This document shows, piece by piece, positions 49,992-63,240 of a stretch of DNA of 64,000 nucleotides. The notes beneath the pieces were generated by a model. The model was not told where the DNA came from. It did no database searches and saw only the letters and a program-made list of their open reading frames with translations. Position numbers and translations under genes: made by a program. Source of the stretch: Epiperipatus broadwayi (lineage: Eukaryota; Onychophora; Udeonychophora; Euonychophora; Peripatidae); assembly GCA_028023455.1 (NCBI GenBank), contig JAQFVV010000018.1:4985800-5049799 (forward strand), in the 5' to 3' direction. Each line of letters starts with the position of its first letter. The stretch's first letter is position 1.

Positions 49992-50546
49992 ATAGGAGAT
50001 TTGAACTCAGACTTTCAAGCACCCACCAACTATCCACACTATCTCATACAACTGATACACATGACCACACACATGTAGAAAAAATAAATAATCACCAATA
50101 TACTTATTTCATGGTAAACCAACACTCATCAGTTGGTCCAGATTATCATCTTCCACACACATATATAATCAGTGCTCAGTTTATATTAAGTAGCAAATCT
50201 TCACACTTTAATGGACAGGCTTCATTAATAATAATGTTGGCATGATCATGGGATTTGGCTTTCCATCATCAGATTTTCAATCATATGGATGGATGAAAAG
50301 TTGGATATTGGAGTAGATTGAAGCCTGTCCATTAAAGTGTGAAGATTTGCTACCTTAATATAAACTGAACACTGATTATATATATGTGTGGGAGATGATA
50401 ATCTGGACCAACTGATGAGTGCTGGTTTAGCATGAAATACATATATTGGTGATTATTTATATTTTTTACATGTGTGTGGCCATGTTATATGAGATAGTGT
50501 GGATAGTTGGTGGGTGCTTAAAAGTCTGAGTTCAAATCCCCTATAT
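49992..50546. repeat. 555-bp fold-back with tRNA-like ends
   Basis: Left arm 49992-50226 and right arm 50319-50546 are inverted copies. In the right arm GTGGATAGTTGGTGGGTGCT resembles a tRNA A-box region, and GAGTTCAAATCCC (50528-50540) fits the B box. The left arm carries the same boxes on the other strand. The shared block GGACCAACTGATGA...GTGCTG links it to the palindrome at 40.6-41.4 kb. TAATCTTATATGT occurs on both outer sides (near 49928 and 50551), possibly a duplication at a distance. It could be two SINEs joined head to head, or a palindromic transposon. Confidence 0.65.
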
Positions 50547-53500
50547 TTTAATCTTATATGTGTATAATTTATTAGCATATTGAATAAATTTATATTAATA
50601 ACAAAAAATGAAGTCAATATACTTATAGTTATTGAAAATTATATAGCTAGAGACAGTTGTGGATTTTTTGGCACTTCTCTTTAATATGAAGATGGATACC
50701 ATGAAAAGCAGATAGCTGGTTGTAGATAACTTATTTTTATAACTATATATTTAGAGTACTGTTGATTTTGTTATATATTAATATATTATTGGTAAATCCT
50801 TTATAAGAGTAAGATAATTTGAATTTTTGCAAGTGTGAGTGTATTAGTTTTTTTTTAAAGTATTACTTTTTAAATTACTCATTTATTATTATTATTATTT
50901 GAATTTATTACCAGAGTGTTTTGATAATTTCCAGGGTTCATTACAAAACAGGAATGTGAAAACTTGTTTGAAAAGAAAAAAAATCTACTCAAAATATATA
51001 TATATTTCTATTTTTATAAAATTTATAATTTAAAATTTAACAATATATTTAATATAGATACAAATTGGAATTCCCAACAACTTTCATTTTGTTATTATTT
51101 TATTAAATACATTACCCTGTAAATAATTATGGCATTTATCTGCATGGACTGAAGCAAAACTCATTAGATAAATAAATAAAATAACAGATATATATTTTTT
51201 AATACTTAGAAATTCATAAAAGAACTCAAATAGTTGTCATATGACTTTTGAACAGCTTTAAGTGATTGAGAAGAGCTGTCATCCAGGAACCTTTAGCTTT
51301 TGAATACACCACTTTATCATTGCATTGAACTTTGAGGGTATTTGAAAATTGATCCAGAAATATAAAATCAACTTTTCAAAGTTTACTACTTTACTAACAG
51401 TTATATTCAGCCTTGTTAATTTCTTTGAAAGTAGATTAATTAGGAAATAAGGTATAAGACTCAGCAATAGTGATATTTGCTGCTGTTTGCCACTTGGTTC
51501 TTATTGATATCAAACTTTCTTACTGCCATAATACCAGAGTCATTCTTTATAGTTTTACATGAAAATTATTATGTCATTAATAACAAATATCTTTCAAACC
51601 ATTTATACTATTCAGTAAACTTAGTTAAATAGAGATCATATGTGTCATGTTCTTTATATTAGAAGTTTTTGTAAATCTGTTTAAAAAACAAAGAACTGCA
51701 CAAAATTGATCAAGTTGTGTTGTATTTCCAAAAACGTTTTTGAAGTCCAAGTTTATTTGTCACAAGATCCAACAGCTGCTTATTTTTAAATCTTTCATAG
51801 AATGTATTCAATATATTAAAACATTTAGAAATCATATTTAAAAATATAAAAGAAAAATTTTGTAAAGATTATGTGTATCTCTTTATACTGACTTTATTAA
51901 TTGATGGATGGTCAAATATGTAAAAGTAATGCACTCATTCAGAAATGTTATCTGAAAGTTATAGTTCATATGTGATTGAAATACTTTGGATGTATTTATG
52001 AACAACTAGATAATGATCACAATGAGTGAAATACTTCTTTAGTGAGCTTTTGATGTAGCAAGGATTTTTTAATAATGCATTTTAATGATATAAAGATTCA
52101 GTAAAGTTTATGATATAACTCTAAAATTGAGAAGCTAAAACAAATTGTCTTAAAAGGTGCTGAGTTCCACCAATGATAAACAAGTCTTATCAGTGGCATG
52201 CCATGGTGAAATTAGAGACTGAGTGAGCAATTTAATGTTTCATGTCTCTTTTGATCTTTAACAAATTATTTAAATTATTAAAGACAACTGAATTTCAAGG
52301 GTTTATTATTATTTAAAAAAGACAATTAACGAGTTATTTTGTCACCTCAGATTTGAATTTTTATATTTAAATATATCATTTTTGATTTCAGTTTTCTTAT
52401 ATTTATTATTGCTGTTATTTTATCAATAAAACTCCAAGATTCAATAATCTTGTCAAGAAAGAATCACTTATGCAATGATTACTAACAGATTTTCTAATTT
52501 TGACATTACCACAGTTCTAGAATACACATACAATATTATAAAAATATGAATCAAAAAGCAGATCAAAATATTACTTCTTACATTACTAATGTATGTATAA
52601 TAATTTTAATAAAATATTTTTAATTATACTTGAATGATAATAGCAATTCTACTCAGTAGTAAATTTGTTGTATTGTATTATTTGTTCAGAATATTGTACA
52701 AAATATGCTATTACAAATATTTTTGAATAATTATTACATCATGATAGTAAATAATAACTTAACTTCTTAATACTACATGGATTTCATTTTTAAAATGTTT
52801 CCTCTTGTGTAATTGTGAGAAAATATTATCAGAAAAGAGTGTTTAGAATAAATAAATGCTTAATTTTGCTATTTTTATGAAAAAGAAAAATATATAAATG
52901 CTTGTTTGTCATTTTTTATGAAAAACTGTTAAGAAAACTTTTAAAATATCGTAAATATGATTTTTTTATATATAAAAGAGTATATAATTTTTAAGGGAAG
53001 CAATGCTTCCATGGATAGCATGCTATTGAGTATTATTACTTGTTTATACTATATTACCTAATTATTCAATTTGTCTTTGGGAATAAAACATACATATGTC
53101 AGAGATTTACCCATAACTTCCATATCTATCTTTGAAGGTAGTAAATCACCATTGGTAATTCTGAATAACCAGAAAATACATAACAATCTGATCAAGTTTG
53201 ATTATCCTTCAGCTTTTTATTAGACATTGTGGTTCCAAATAAATGCACACTTAACAAAAGTTTGAAAAAATATTTCATTGGGAATTTGTAGTACCATATA
53301 ATTTTATCATTTTTTCACTTTCAATTCAAAAATATTAAATATCATTACAGTTATAAATTATTACTTTTTCCCTATCTCTCCTGCATGACATCATTAATCT
53401 GTTTTGATATACTCAAAAAATTAAAAGTATTTTTGTTGTTTTTTTAAGTTATATTATTTATAAAAGTTATATTACTGATTTTAAAAACTCAGGGATTGAT

Positions 53501-53781
53501 AATATTATTTATTTATCCAAAATATGTACTTTCTGCTATAAAGTTTATTTTAGAAAGATTATTTTCAAGTTTTTTTATTAATACACCCCTCATCTCAATT
53601 ACCATATCACAACAGGAGTTAACATGAAGACTACACTGATTTAAAAAAAAACATGAACTATTATTATTAAAAAAAAAGTATTTAGAAATTTACACCATTT
53701 TTTTTTGTTGTTGTTTTTTTTTTTTATCTCTCTATTTTTTTTATCAATATAAAGCATTTTCTCCTTTTATTTTTGATTTTA
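50547..53781. other. No gene recognised
   Basis: AT-rich DNA without a supported frame, arm or RNA. The longest frames are AT-biased noise. Confidence 0.5.
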
Positions 53782-53789
53782 AATTAGAT

Positions 53790-56215
53790 CAGGGGTCCCC
53801 AACACTATTCCCGTGGGCACCATGGTGTCCACAGACCATTTTAAGTGTGCCCGCCACTATCTGAACACAATAAAAAATTATTTATCTGATACAAATAAAT
53901 TTAATTTTTAAAATTTCTTATAAATTATTGTATTGTAATCAAATTGGAGGGCATACTATACTTTTACAGCGTAAAAGAGTATCTCTCGGTCTGCCAAGTG
54001 CTGTCTTTCTCTGTGCACTGCACTAGCACAGAATAAATAAAGTTAACACAGACCCAATCTCACTGTTTTGCACATGTTTATAAATTGTATCTGTGCATAC
54101 AAGTTCACCATTTTGAGAAATACTAAGTCAGAGTCGGATTCAGAATAAATTGAATTATTCTTTATTTTTCAAAGATCAAATTTCAAAAATTCTAACCCCA
54201 AAATGAATAAAGACAAAGAACCTATAATTTTAATACTGACTGGGAAGAATCACATTATTTTGTCAGTATTAAAAATAAATGTGTTTGTTTGTTGTGTTGC
54301 AGTGGCAAAAAAACATAATATTGAATGTCACTTCCAGACAACCCATTCCACTTTTAATATCAGCTATCCACTTAAATCTGAATTAAGAAAGAAGAAAATA
54401 TCTCAACTAAAATCGAAACTGCCTGCCCAACAATCAGTTTTCACTAGGCCTATGGTAAAATCTAAAAATGCCACTTGCTTCTTAGAAAATTTCTCACATA
54501 CTCGCAATGAAGAAAAAGCCTTTCCAGGATAGGGAGTTGTTAAAAGAAGCATTTCTAACTGGTGCCGATTGCTTATTTAAGGGATTTTCCAACAAATGTG
54601 AGATTATGTCAGCAATACAAGACTTACAGTTGTTTGATAACACCATCACAAGAAGAATACACAACATTTCAAAAGTCTTGTAAACTCAATTAAAGAGTGA
54701 TTTGAAGAAGATATGTGAATGGTTCTCACTACAATTTGATGAGTTTACCGACATAATAGATACAGCACACTTAGCAGTTATGGTGAAAATGATATTTAGT
54801 GATTTTAGTGTAAAAGAAGAATTACTAAAAATATTACCAATGAAATGATGAACAACAGGTGAGAATGTTTACAACATATTTTTAACATATGCAAAATCAA
54901 TAGATATGTCTTTGCACAAGCTGTCAGTGATAACCACTGATGAAGCACCAGCAATGTTTGGCAATGTCAATGGATTTATCGCCCACTGCAAGAAAGACAA
55001 ATCACTTCCTAACTTTATGTTTTACTATTGCATTATCCACTAGGAGGTTTTGTGTGAGGATACTCCCCTTTGAACACATCATGAAAGTAGTTACTATAAT
55101 AGTGAACCTTATATGAGCAGCCCCTTTACAACACCAAGACCTATTGGAAAATTCTGAAGAACTGGATCTTGTACTTCATAGTGAAGTATGTTGACTTAAT
55201 AAGGGTGAAACTCTTTCAAGATTTGTCAATTTAATTGAAGAAATAAAAAATTATCTCAATTCTAAAAATCAAAATTTTGTTGAATTAACTAACTCTTCCT
55301 GGCTTGTGGATTTGAGTTTCATCACAGATATAATGGAAAAATTAAATCATTCAAACTTGCAGCTGCAGGGGGGAAACTTACATATATCTACAATGATAGG
55401 ATCTGTAAAGTCATTTAAAGCCAAACTGGTTTTGTGGATATCACATCTGCAAATGAAGAAACTTGTACCTTTTCCAAATATGGAAAAAATGATAGGTGAT
55501 GCTGAAATTGACTTTTCATCATTTGTTGTCAGTCTTCAATTACTTCAAAACCAGTTTGAAAAACGATTTCAACAGTTTAATATCATTGAGCCAATGGTCA
55601 CCTTTTTTGTCAATCCTTTTACTTGCCAAGTAAATGTAACCAAAATAGCTGCACAAATTGCAGAACTTGTTCAAGTTAGGGAAGAAGAACTGGAGTTAGA
55701 AATTTTGGATCTTCAGAACAACATTGTCCAAAAATTCAATGTATCAGATGAAAACTTCTGGAATATAGTTGACAGAAATAAATATCCATTCTTGAAAAGA
55801 GCATCATACAAAGTAAAATCGTTATTTGGTTCCACATACTTGTGTGAATCATTGTTTTTAACCATGAATATCATAAAATCAAAATACAGATCTCGACTGA
55901 GTGACGAACATCTTGATGACTGCTTACGAGCAGGAATATCATCATACTCCCCTAATTATGAAGCAATTGCCAATGAAGTGCAGTGCCAAAAATCACATTG
56001 ACTTGTAATATTATATATAATCTAATAATTTACATAAAAATATAAGTGTTAATTATATGTTAAAATTTTATTTTTGAAATAAATATTTTTTTGTACATTA
56101 TGTGCATTATTAACAATATCCAACTATAAATTTACATTGAAAAAATAAATGGTGCCAACCACCTGGCTGATATTATAGAATGTGCTCTTAAGTGCAAAAA
56201 GGTTGGGGACCCCTG
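53790..56215 (+). mobile_element. hAT DNA transposon, GTF2IRD2-like family
   Basis: Ends are perfect 14-bp inverted repeats CAGGGGTCCCCAAC, followed by weaker shared subterminal GGCACCAT. An exact 8-bp target duplication AATTAGAT flanks it (53782-53789 and 56216-56223), as hAT elements make. Length is 2426 bp. Inside lies a broken transposase on the plus strand. The protein type (related to the transposase from which vertebrate GTF2IRD2 acquired part of its sequence) and the CAGGGGTC ends both point to the Charlie-like branch of hAT. Confidence 0.95.
54203..56001 (+). pseudogene. hAT transposase, inactivated
   Basis: The N-terminal frame (54203-54532) holds a degenerate zinc-finger-like segment ending HFQTTH and a basic SELRKKKISQLK block. 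The middle (about 54535-55010) continues in another frame with stops near 54680 and 54846; it carries FDEFTDIIDTA, where the family usually has DESTD, and ITTDEAPAMFGN, where it usually has TTDGAPAM. 55010-55200 is badly decayed. The C-terminal frame (55306-56001, open upstream to about 55204) has ISTMIGSVKSFKAKLVLW and the hAT dimerisation block FLKRASYKVKSLFGSTYLCE with YRSRLSDEHLDDCLR. Multiple stops and shifts mean no working enzyme. Confidence 0.92.
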
Positions 56216-56223
56216 AATTAGAT

Positions 56224-57093
56224 GATTGGAAATTTTTGAACTTCAACAATGTCATAATTATCTTTTAATTATTTAATAAAATTCAAATATAAAATTACAT
56301 AACAATAACGATTGTTGATTATTTTTCTATAACATAATGACATAAAAAAAACAGGTTAGCAAAAGTGAAGTTGATTAATACAGGTATTTGATATAACACT
56401 AACAAAACTTGTATTTGATACATTGCCTCAAGTAAGTAAAATAAACTTTAAAGGTCTTTGGAAAAACAAGTAATTTGTAAAGAACTTTTGATAAATAATC
56501 TAGTTTTAGAATCATTATTAAATAAAATGATTTTAATATTGACAAACAATTTATAGTAACCAATAAATTGAAAAACTTAGCTTCAGTTCCTTCATCAATA
56601 AAATATTAAAATTACTAAATTTCCAATTTTTCATCAAATTCTAACTCTTGCAACATTAATTCTGTTCAAAAATTAAATCTGTTTTTATACTTAATGCAGA
56701 CATCGATGCTTATTATTTCAAATCCTTTCGGTTCTCAATTTTCAATCTCCTATAGTAGACATTTGAAAAGGTAATTTTTGCACAAAAAGTTTAATACTGT
56801 GGTTTTTTGCTCTTTTTTTAAAGAAAATGTTCATATTTTATAAATTCTTGTTTATGGTCAATTTACCATTCTAATTAAAATGATGGATTTGTCTTTATTT
56901 TTTGACTGAGATTATTTTAATTTTGATCTCTAGAAACATAGCACATTAAGCTATTATATTTAATTTATTTCTTTGAAAGTACTGTATTACTATCAGTTAT
57001 TTTAATTATATAAAATAAGTAAGCTCATATTTCTTTTAGTTAAACATTTCATGGTCAACATAAACTGACCGTTCAATATTAGTCTGTAAATGG
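56224..57093. other. No gene recognised
   Basis: AT-rich DNA between the hAT element and the second RTE copy. Nothing recognisable. Confidence 0.5.
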
Positions 57094-60000
57094 TCATCAT
57101 CATCAACCATTATCAATCCACTGCAGGATGAAGGTCTCTCCAAGTTTAATCCATCTTCTCCAATCTTTAGCTTCTCTTCTCCACAATACCCCTGCACATT
57201 TTCTTATTTCATCCATCCATCTCACATGTGGTCTCTTTCTGGGTCTTTTACAATCTCTTGGAATCCAGTTTAAAATTTCAATTGTCCATCTATTATCATC
57301 TCTTCTAGCAATATGTCCAGCCCAACTCCATTTCAATCTTTTAATTTTTTCAATAAGGTCAGTAACACCTGTTTGTTGTCTTACCCATATATTGCATTTT
57401 CGATCTCTTCTTGTTACTCCCAACATACATCTCTCCATACTCCTTTGAGTGGTCTGAAGTCTCTGTATTGCTCTTCTATTAAGTGTCCAAGTCTCAGATC
57501 CATAAGTAAGAACTGGTAAAACACATAATGTTAAAAACCATCCTTTTCAAACACATAGGCATATTTCCTTTTAGTATCAAGTTATTTTTACCAAAAGCAC
57601 TCCAACCAAGTTTAATTTTATGATTAATTTTCTCCATTATGTTTCCATCTGTATTAATAATCTGACCAAGGTATTTGTAACTGTTAACTTCTTCTAATTC
57701 TTCACAATCAATCTTTATTTTCATATTTTGAGCAAATCGATTAAACATTACTTTAATCTTTTTAACATTTATCTTTAGTCCTACTTTTCTACTTTCATCG
57801 GCTAACTCCTGCAACATTTTCTGCAGCTCTGAAGCATTATTTGCAAAATCAACTACATCATCTGTGAAATCTAAATGATTTAAATACTCTCCATTTACTT
57901 TCACTCCTTTAGTTTCCCATTTTAATCCACAAAATACTTCTTGCAGCACTGCTGTAAAGAGTTTTGGAGATATGGAGTCACCTTGTCTTAAACCTTTCTC
58001 AATGTTGATTTTTCCAGTATCATTATGTAATCTAATTGTTGCTGTCGCATTTTTATAAATATTCTTTAAAATATGACAATATCCTAGATCTATACCTTGA
58101 TGATCCAATGCTTTAATCACTGAAGAAATGTGTATAGAATCTAATGCCTTTTCATAATCTATAAATCCAAAACATAATGACAACTCATATTCGTTTGTCC
58201 TTTCTATGACTTCTCTCAATACCTGGATATGATCTATTGTACTAAAACAACTTTTAAATCCAGATTGTTCTCTTGGTTGGTGGAAATCCAAAGTTCTCTG
58301 TAGACGAGTTGTAATTATCTTGGTAAAAATTTTATATAAAACTGATAAAAGGCTGATAGGTCTGTAATTTCTAATATCTTCTTTATCACCTTTTTTAAAT
58401 ATTAATATTATTACTGCATTATTCCAATATTCCAGTACATCTTTATCATTTAGACATTTGGTATATAACTTTGCTAAAATTGTTTCTATTTCTTCACCTG
58501 CTTTTTTTAATATATCGATTATAATTCCATCATTTCCTGGAGCCTTTCCTTTCTTCATACACTTAATTGCATGTCTCACTTCTTCATTTAAAATTCTGGG
58601 CAATTCAGAAGATGTAATAGCTATAGGAGGTACTTGTTCTTTATTACTATATAATTCTTGATAAAAATCTTCTACCAATTTCATGATGTCATCTCTCTTT
58701 TTAGTAATAATTCCATCTTTTTTTCTTATTGCAGATATAAATTTCCTACCAATACCAAAATGTTGTTTAACATTTTTGAGACTTTTATTTTCTTCTACAG
58801 CTTTCCTTGCTATTTCACAGTTATACTTTCTTATATCATTTTCAACTCTTTTCCGTACCCTTTTACAAAATTCGAGATATTCAATTCTTTTTAATACATC
58901 ATTTTTGTATATCTTCATATTCCTTCTTTTCTTCATAAATTCTTTAGTCTCAGTAGAAAATTTATTAGTCAATTGCTGCTTTTTTCTACCAGCTATGTTT
59001 GTTGCAGTTTTTAAAAGTATATCACTTATTTTCATATTAATTTCATTCAAATCTGAATCATGTTCAAAATCTCCTAACACTTGAAACCTATTTGTAAGTT
59101 CTAATTTAAATTCATTAGAATGTTTCTGAAGATTAGGAATATCAACTGTAAATATTGTTTTTCTTAATAATTTTTGTCTCTCTAGTTTTACATTAACACA
59201 TAACTTACACCTTACTAATCGATGATCACTTCCTGTGTTAAATTTATTAAGAACATTACAATCTTGAAATATGTATTTTCTGTTCGTCAAAATATAATCC
59301 AATTCTGCTGTACCTTCATTTTGATGCTTCCATATCCATTTCCTTTTAACATTTTTCTCAAAAAATGAATTCATAATATAAAGTTTTTCTTTTTCTGCAA
59401 ACTCCACAAGTCTATGTCCTCTCTCATTTCTATTACCATAACCAAAATTGCCTACAGTAATTTCATCTTTCATTTGTCTACAAATTCTAGCATTAAAGTC
59501 TCCCATAACAATTTTAAAATGTTGTTTACTCTGACCAAAAGCCTTTTGTACATCCATATAAAAATCTTCTACTATTTCATCACTATGAGAACTTGTTGGG
59601 GCATAAACCTGAATTATCTGCATTTAGTATCTGCTATTAAGTTGTAAACTAATCTTGCCACTCTATCCGATACACCATCAATCTCCACAATATTGTTCTT
59701 CCACTTTTTATTTATAATGAATCCTACTACACTTGTATTTTCAATGTGTGTGCCTTTATAATAGAGTATATATCCACTTTTTAAATCAATTGTTTCTTCT
59801 CCTTTTTTTCTAACTTCACAAAGTCCAATAATGTCCCATTTAATATAAGACAGTTCTTCTTCTAATTCTTGCAATCTTCCTTCACTTGAAAGTGATCTGC
59901 AGTTGTAAGTGCCTAAATAAAAATTCATCATCAAATGGCAGCCTGGGTCTGCAATCAGGGGATTCTTAGCACCCTCTGCCTTCGGCCACTAACCGCTGCC

Positions 60001-60378
60001 TTGGTTGGTGACTTTACAGCCTCCTGGGAATAAGGGCCATGCTTTATTTTTGTCTGTCATAATTGTATATATGTATTGGAAAAATATTTATCATTTACAC
60101 AAACATTCATTCTGCCTTATCAGGCACTGAGAAGAAAGACCATGGTGTTTCTTGATCTTAAACTCAGAGGTAAAAAGCCAATAAACTCACCACGCTAGCT
60201 AATGCATGTTGGTGAGCAGACCATCCATGTTTGTATACTATATGAATAATCGCATAGTAATAACAGCTGCAACAACAAGAACATATGGAGTGGACATTAG
60301 GAATTTGCCCTGCTCGGTTCCTTTAAGGCCTCCAAGAGGAATCAAAGGGTCTCCTTTCAGTTAATAGCAAACTCCTTT
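57094..60378 (-). mobile_element. Full-length RTE-clade LINE, copy 2 (defective)
   Basis: Collinear with copy 1 from the same 5' end (AAAGGAGTTTGC on the minus strand) to a 3' TGATGATGA tail. Flanks CTGTAAAT (57084-57091) and CTGCAATT (60379-60386) are only weakly alike, so a target duplication is uncertain. Several CpGs present in copy 1 read TpG or CpA here (for example GCGTGTTGG to GCATGTTGG near 60210). Confidence 0.9.
57103..60060 (-). pseudogene. RTE endonuclease-reverse transcriptase, three breaks
   Basis: The same protein as at 43787-46744 in three pieces. The leader extension has TAG in place of the first Trp (residue 24). A 1-base deletion near 59645 separates the first about 100 residues from the rest. 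A 1-base insertion near 57528 shifts the last 140 residues, giving the false end NIMCFTSSYLWI. The catalytic motifs GDFNARI, SDH, RQGDSIS and FTDD are still readable. Extra changes include Leu for Phe in motif A (YEKALDS) and Asp for Val just after FTDD. It encodes no complete protein. Confidence 0.92.
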
Positions 60379-61634
60379 CTGCAATTATTAGCAAATGAAG
60401 TCCTCAAGTTAATTTGATTTTGCAAATGAATGTCAATGTTATGAGATGATCATCCATGGCAAAGAAGGCATCATATTTCTATAGTTATTGAGCCATGATT
60501 TATCTTTATCTTTTTTTTAAAGAAAAATGTTATGCATAAAATATATTTGAACAAAAAATAAAAACAAATCATTGAAATGTGCTACAGTGTTATAATATAG
60601 CATGTGAACAGATAAATATTTATCTAAGGATAATGTTTATTGTAAATGATATTTACTGCTTGAGTTATTATTGCACAGCATTTGAATGTTATCCCTCACC
60701 ATATTCTCTCTAGAAAATTTACATAATTAGCATGTGCTTAACTTTTATTAATTACATGCTACTTAATTCTAATTATGCAGAATTCATGCATTATAAAACC
60801 ACAGATATTGTTAAGTGTGTGTGCAAGATATGCAGAAACTTTGTTAAAATAGATAAAGAGATATGAACTGTTTAAGCATGTGTGTATAGAAATGTTTACA
60901 TCCAAATATATGAAAATGTTCCACACATATAGACTATCTTCTCAGAAGATTAATATTTAATTTTGTTCAGTTATATATATATTGTACAGAGGTACATTGT
61001 TATCTAATTAATATTTTATAAATCTCGTTTTTTTTTTTAAATAAAAGTTGAAAGAATAAAGATTTAAAACTAAAGAGTAGGGTTGGGGGTTTTATTATTA
61101 AAAAAATAATAATAATAAATGCTTTAAAAGAGGATATGATTTTTTTTATTTAAAAAAAATCTTATGAAATAAAAATGATTTAATATTATTTTGATTAATT
61201 TGTAATAAAAAATAATAAAGAAATTTCATTTTGTTTTATAATAAAACAATTAAATGTGTGCATGTGTGTGTGAAAGTTTTAAAGAAAAAAAAATAGAAGC
61301 CCAATCAAAGCAAAGCAAAGTCCAGTAATTTCACGAGACAATAGATGCTGATGTTAATAAAAAATTTCCATTGTTCAAACAGTTCAAATATTTCAACATT
61401 TATTATTCTTGGGCATTATTATATTATTATTACATTTTTAAAAATATTTCCTGAAGCAACAAATTGTTGTGTCTCCCAATACAATGCACTGTTAAATCAC
61501 CGCATTGTACAATCAACTGGAGCTTTCTTAGTTTGGAGGGAACCATGTTTGAATAAAGCAAGTAAAGTAGTGGAGTGTGTGTATGCTGGAAAATCCACGA
61601 AAGTTTATATAAGATCACAGGATCCAAGAAGATT
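60379..61634. other. Mostly unassigned, short unrecognised frame at its right end
   Basis: AT-rich DNA. From about 61440 to 61634 composition becomes less extreme, and a plus-strand frame (beginning PEATNCCVSQYNALL, ending SQDPRRF) runs into the proposed LTR start. I do not recognise the protein. It may be a fragment of another element or an exon. Confidence 0.35.
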
Positions 61635-62570
61635 TGTTGGAAGTTAGCGCTAACCAGTCATAAGTAATTTTAAAGAATCTACATGGTATTGTGTATGTCA
61701 TTTCCAAATTTATAAATCCTAGGTAACTTTTGTTTTAATATGCTTTCATTCTTGATTTCCTTTAAAGATAAATTTTTTTTAAAATAATATTTGGAAAATA
61801 CAAACAATATCGGCTTCTATATTTATTATATTTAAAGACATTGTGTGTACGAATGTGTGAATTTTAAGTTAATGTATTGTGTATATTTTATTTATAATAA
61901 TAATGTATTAAAAAAACATTTATCTAAAATGAACAGAGTGTGAGTATTTAAATTATAAAGCAAAATGATTGTTTGTTTTTTTTTAAAAAAAGGAAATATT
62001 TAAATTGTCTTTTAAAATATTTATGTTTATGTTTTAACACACACAGTTATATGGAGTAATATTTTAATAAAGTGAAAAGGGAAAAATTTAGTCATTAAAT
62101 AAGAAATAATTAATTTAAAAGTAAAAGGATAGGGAAATCATAATTTTAAAGGTAAGGATTTGTTGTGTAAAGATATAAATTGTTTTCTCATTCAGTACAT
62201 TGTTATTTTTTTTAATATAGAAATGTTTTCTAAGGTGGAGTTGTTATTCTCTTAAAAGGTATTTAAAATCCGTTGAGCTAGCTGGAGGCTCAGGTACTGG
62301 ATTTAGTGCTAAACAGATAAGCATGTTAATTACGAATGTTATTAGCTGGTGCCTAAGAGATTTTACCTTAAAAATAAATAAAGTGTTTGTTTGGTTGGTA
62401 TTTGTCCAGTAGCCGAGTGTTTATGTTATTGGTAGTTTGCTGCCAATGATATTTTACACTCTACCTGAGGACCAAACACCTTTAAATATTGGGTAGTTTA
62501 AAAAAGGAGGAAAGTATTTCAGATTTCTATTTGTTGTGTTTTAGTTCAGATAATTAAAGTGGGCGGTTCA
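61635..62570 (+). repeat. Candidate 5' LTR of a second LTR element
   Basis: It begins TGTTGGAAGTTAGCGC and ends GGGCGGTTCA, a TG...CA form of about 936 bp. AATAAATAAAG (near 62373) could be the polyadenylation signal. Two bases after the end comes a primer-site-like sequence, and a gag-like frame follows 670 bp on. The partner 3' LTR would lie outside the window, so the left boundary is a guess. Confidence 0.35.
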
Positions 62571-62930
62571 TTTGGCATACCAATGTGGCCCGAAACTAGA
62601 TGTTTCAAGTGGTAGAACCGATGTAGGTTGTAGTTGGACAGTCATTTGGTGCATTAATGTAGGGCCAACATAAGTTGTAGTTGGACATTTATTTGGCACA
62701 TTGGTAGGACTGACATAAGTTGTAGTTGGATGCTCATTTGGCACATTAACGTAGGACCAACGTAAGTTGTAGTTGGACATTTATTTGGTGCATTAATGGG
62801 GCCTGAAAAAAGTCATTGGGAATGGTAGGGCCAACATGAGATGTAGTTGGACATTCATTTGGTGCATTGACGTGGCCTGAAACTGGTTGTTTCAACTGTA
62901 GCAACAACATAAGCTGTAGTTAGGCATTTT
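62571..62930 (+). repeat. Tandem array of primer-site-like units
   Basis: Six units start TTTGGYRC at 62571, 62645, 62692, 62737, 62784 and 62858 (spacings 74, 47, 45, 47, 74). They contain variants of TGGYGCATTAAYGTRGGRCC, and four of the five spacers also have GTTGTAGTTGGA or GATGTAGTTGGA. The unit resembles the tRNA-Lys primer-site TGGCGCCCAACGTGGGGC with two or three changes and an indel. The first unit lies where a primer-binding site would be expected after the candidate LTR. It might instead be an ordinary minisatellite. Confidence 0.6.
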
Positions 62931-63240
62931 CTAAATGAAGTGGTCAAAGTTGGCCATTAATAATATAGGTGATAGTTAGTGAAAGAGAGGTTAGAAAACG
63001 TGATAATAGTGTGTTTGTTTTTTTTTAGAGCCAGTCAGATTAGCGTAACTACTAAAGGTGATTTTTATAAGACATTATATAATGTGGAAGCATAATTCTT
63101 AAGAAAGAAAAAAAATATAAGGGACACTCTAAATGAATGAGGATAGTCAAACATGAGGCGTAAAGATAGAACTAGGGGAGTGAAGGTTGATTGTACATAC
63201 ATTATGAAATAGAATTTGTTTTATTTAAATAAAGCTAAAT

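Noticed and set aside
61345-61647. 100-codon frame as a complete small gene
   Set aside because: The first half is AT-biased noise; only the right part looks compositionally different, and it ends at the proposed LTR.
62571-62930. CRISPR array
   Set aside because: Units are degenerate and almost entirely repeat without distinct spacers, and the genome is eukaryotic in character.
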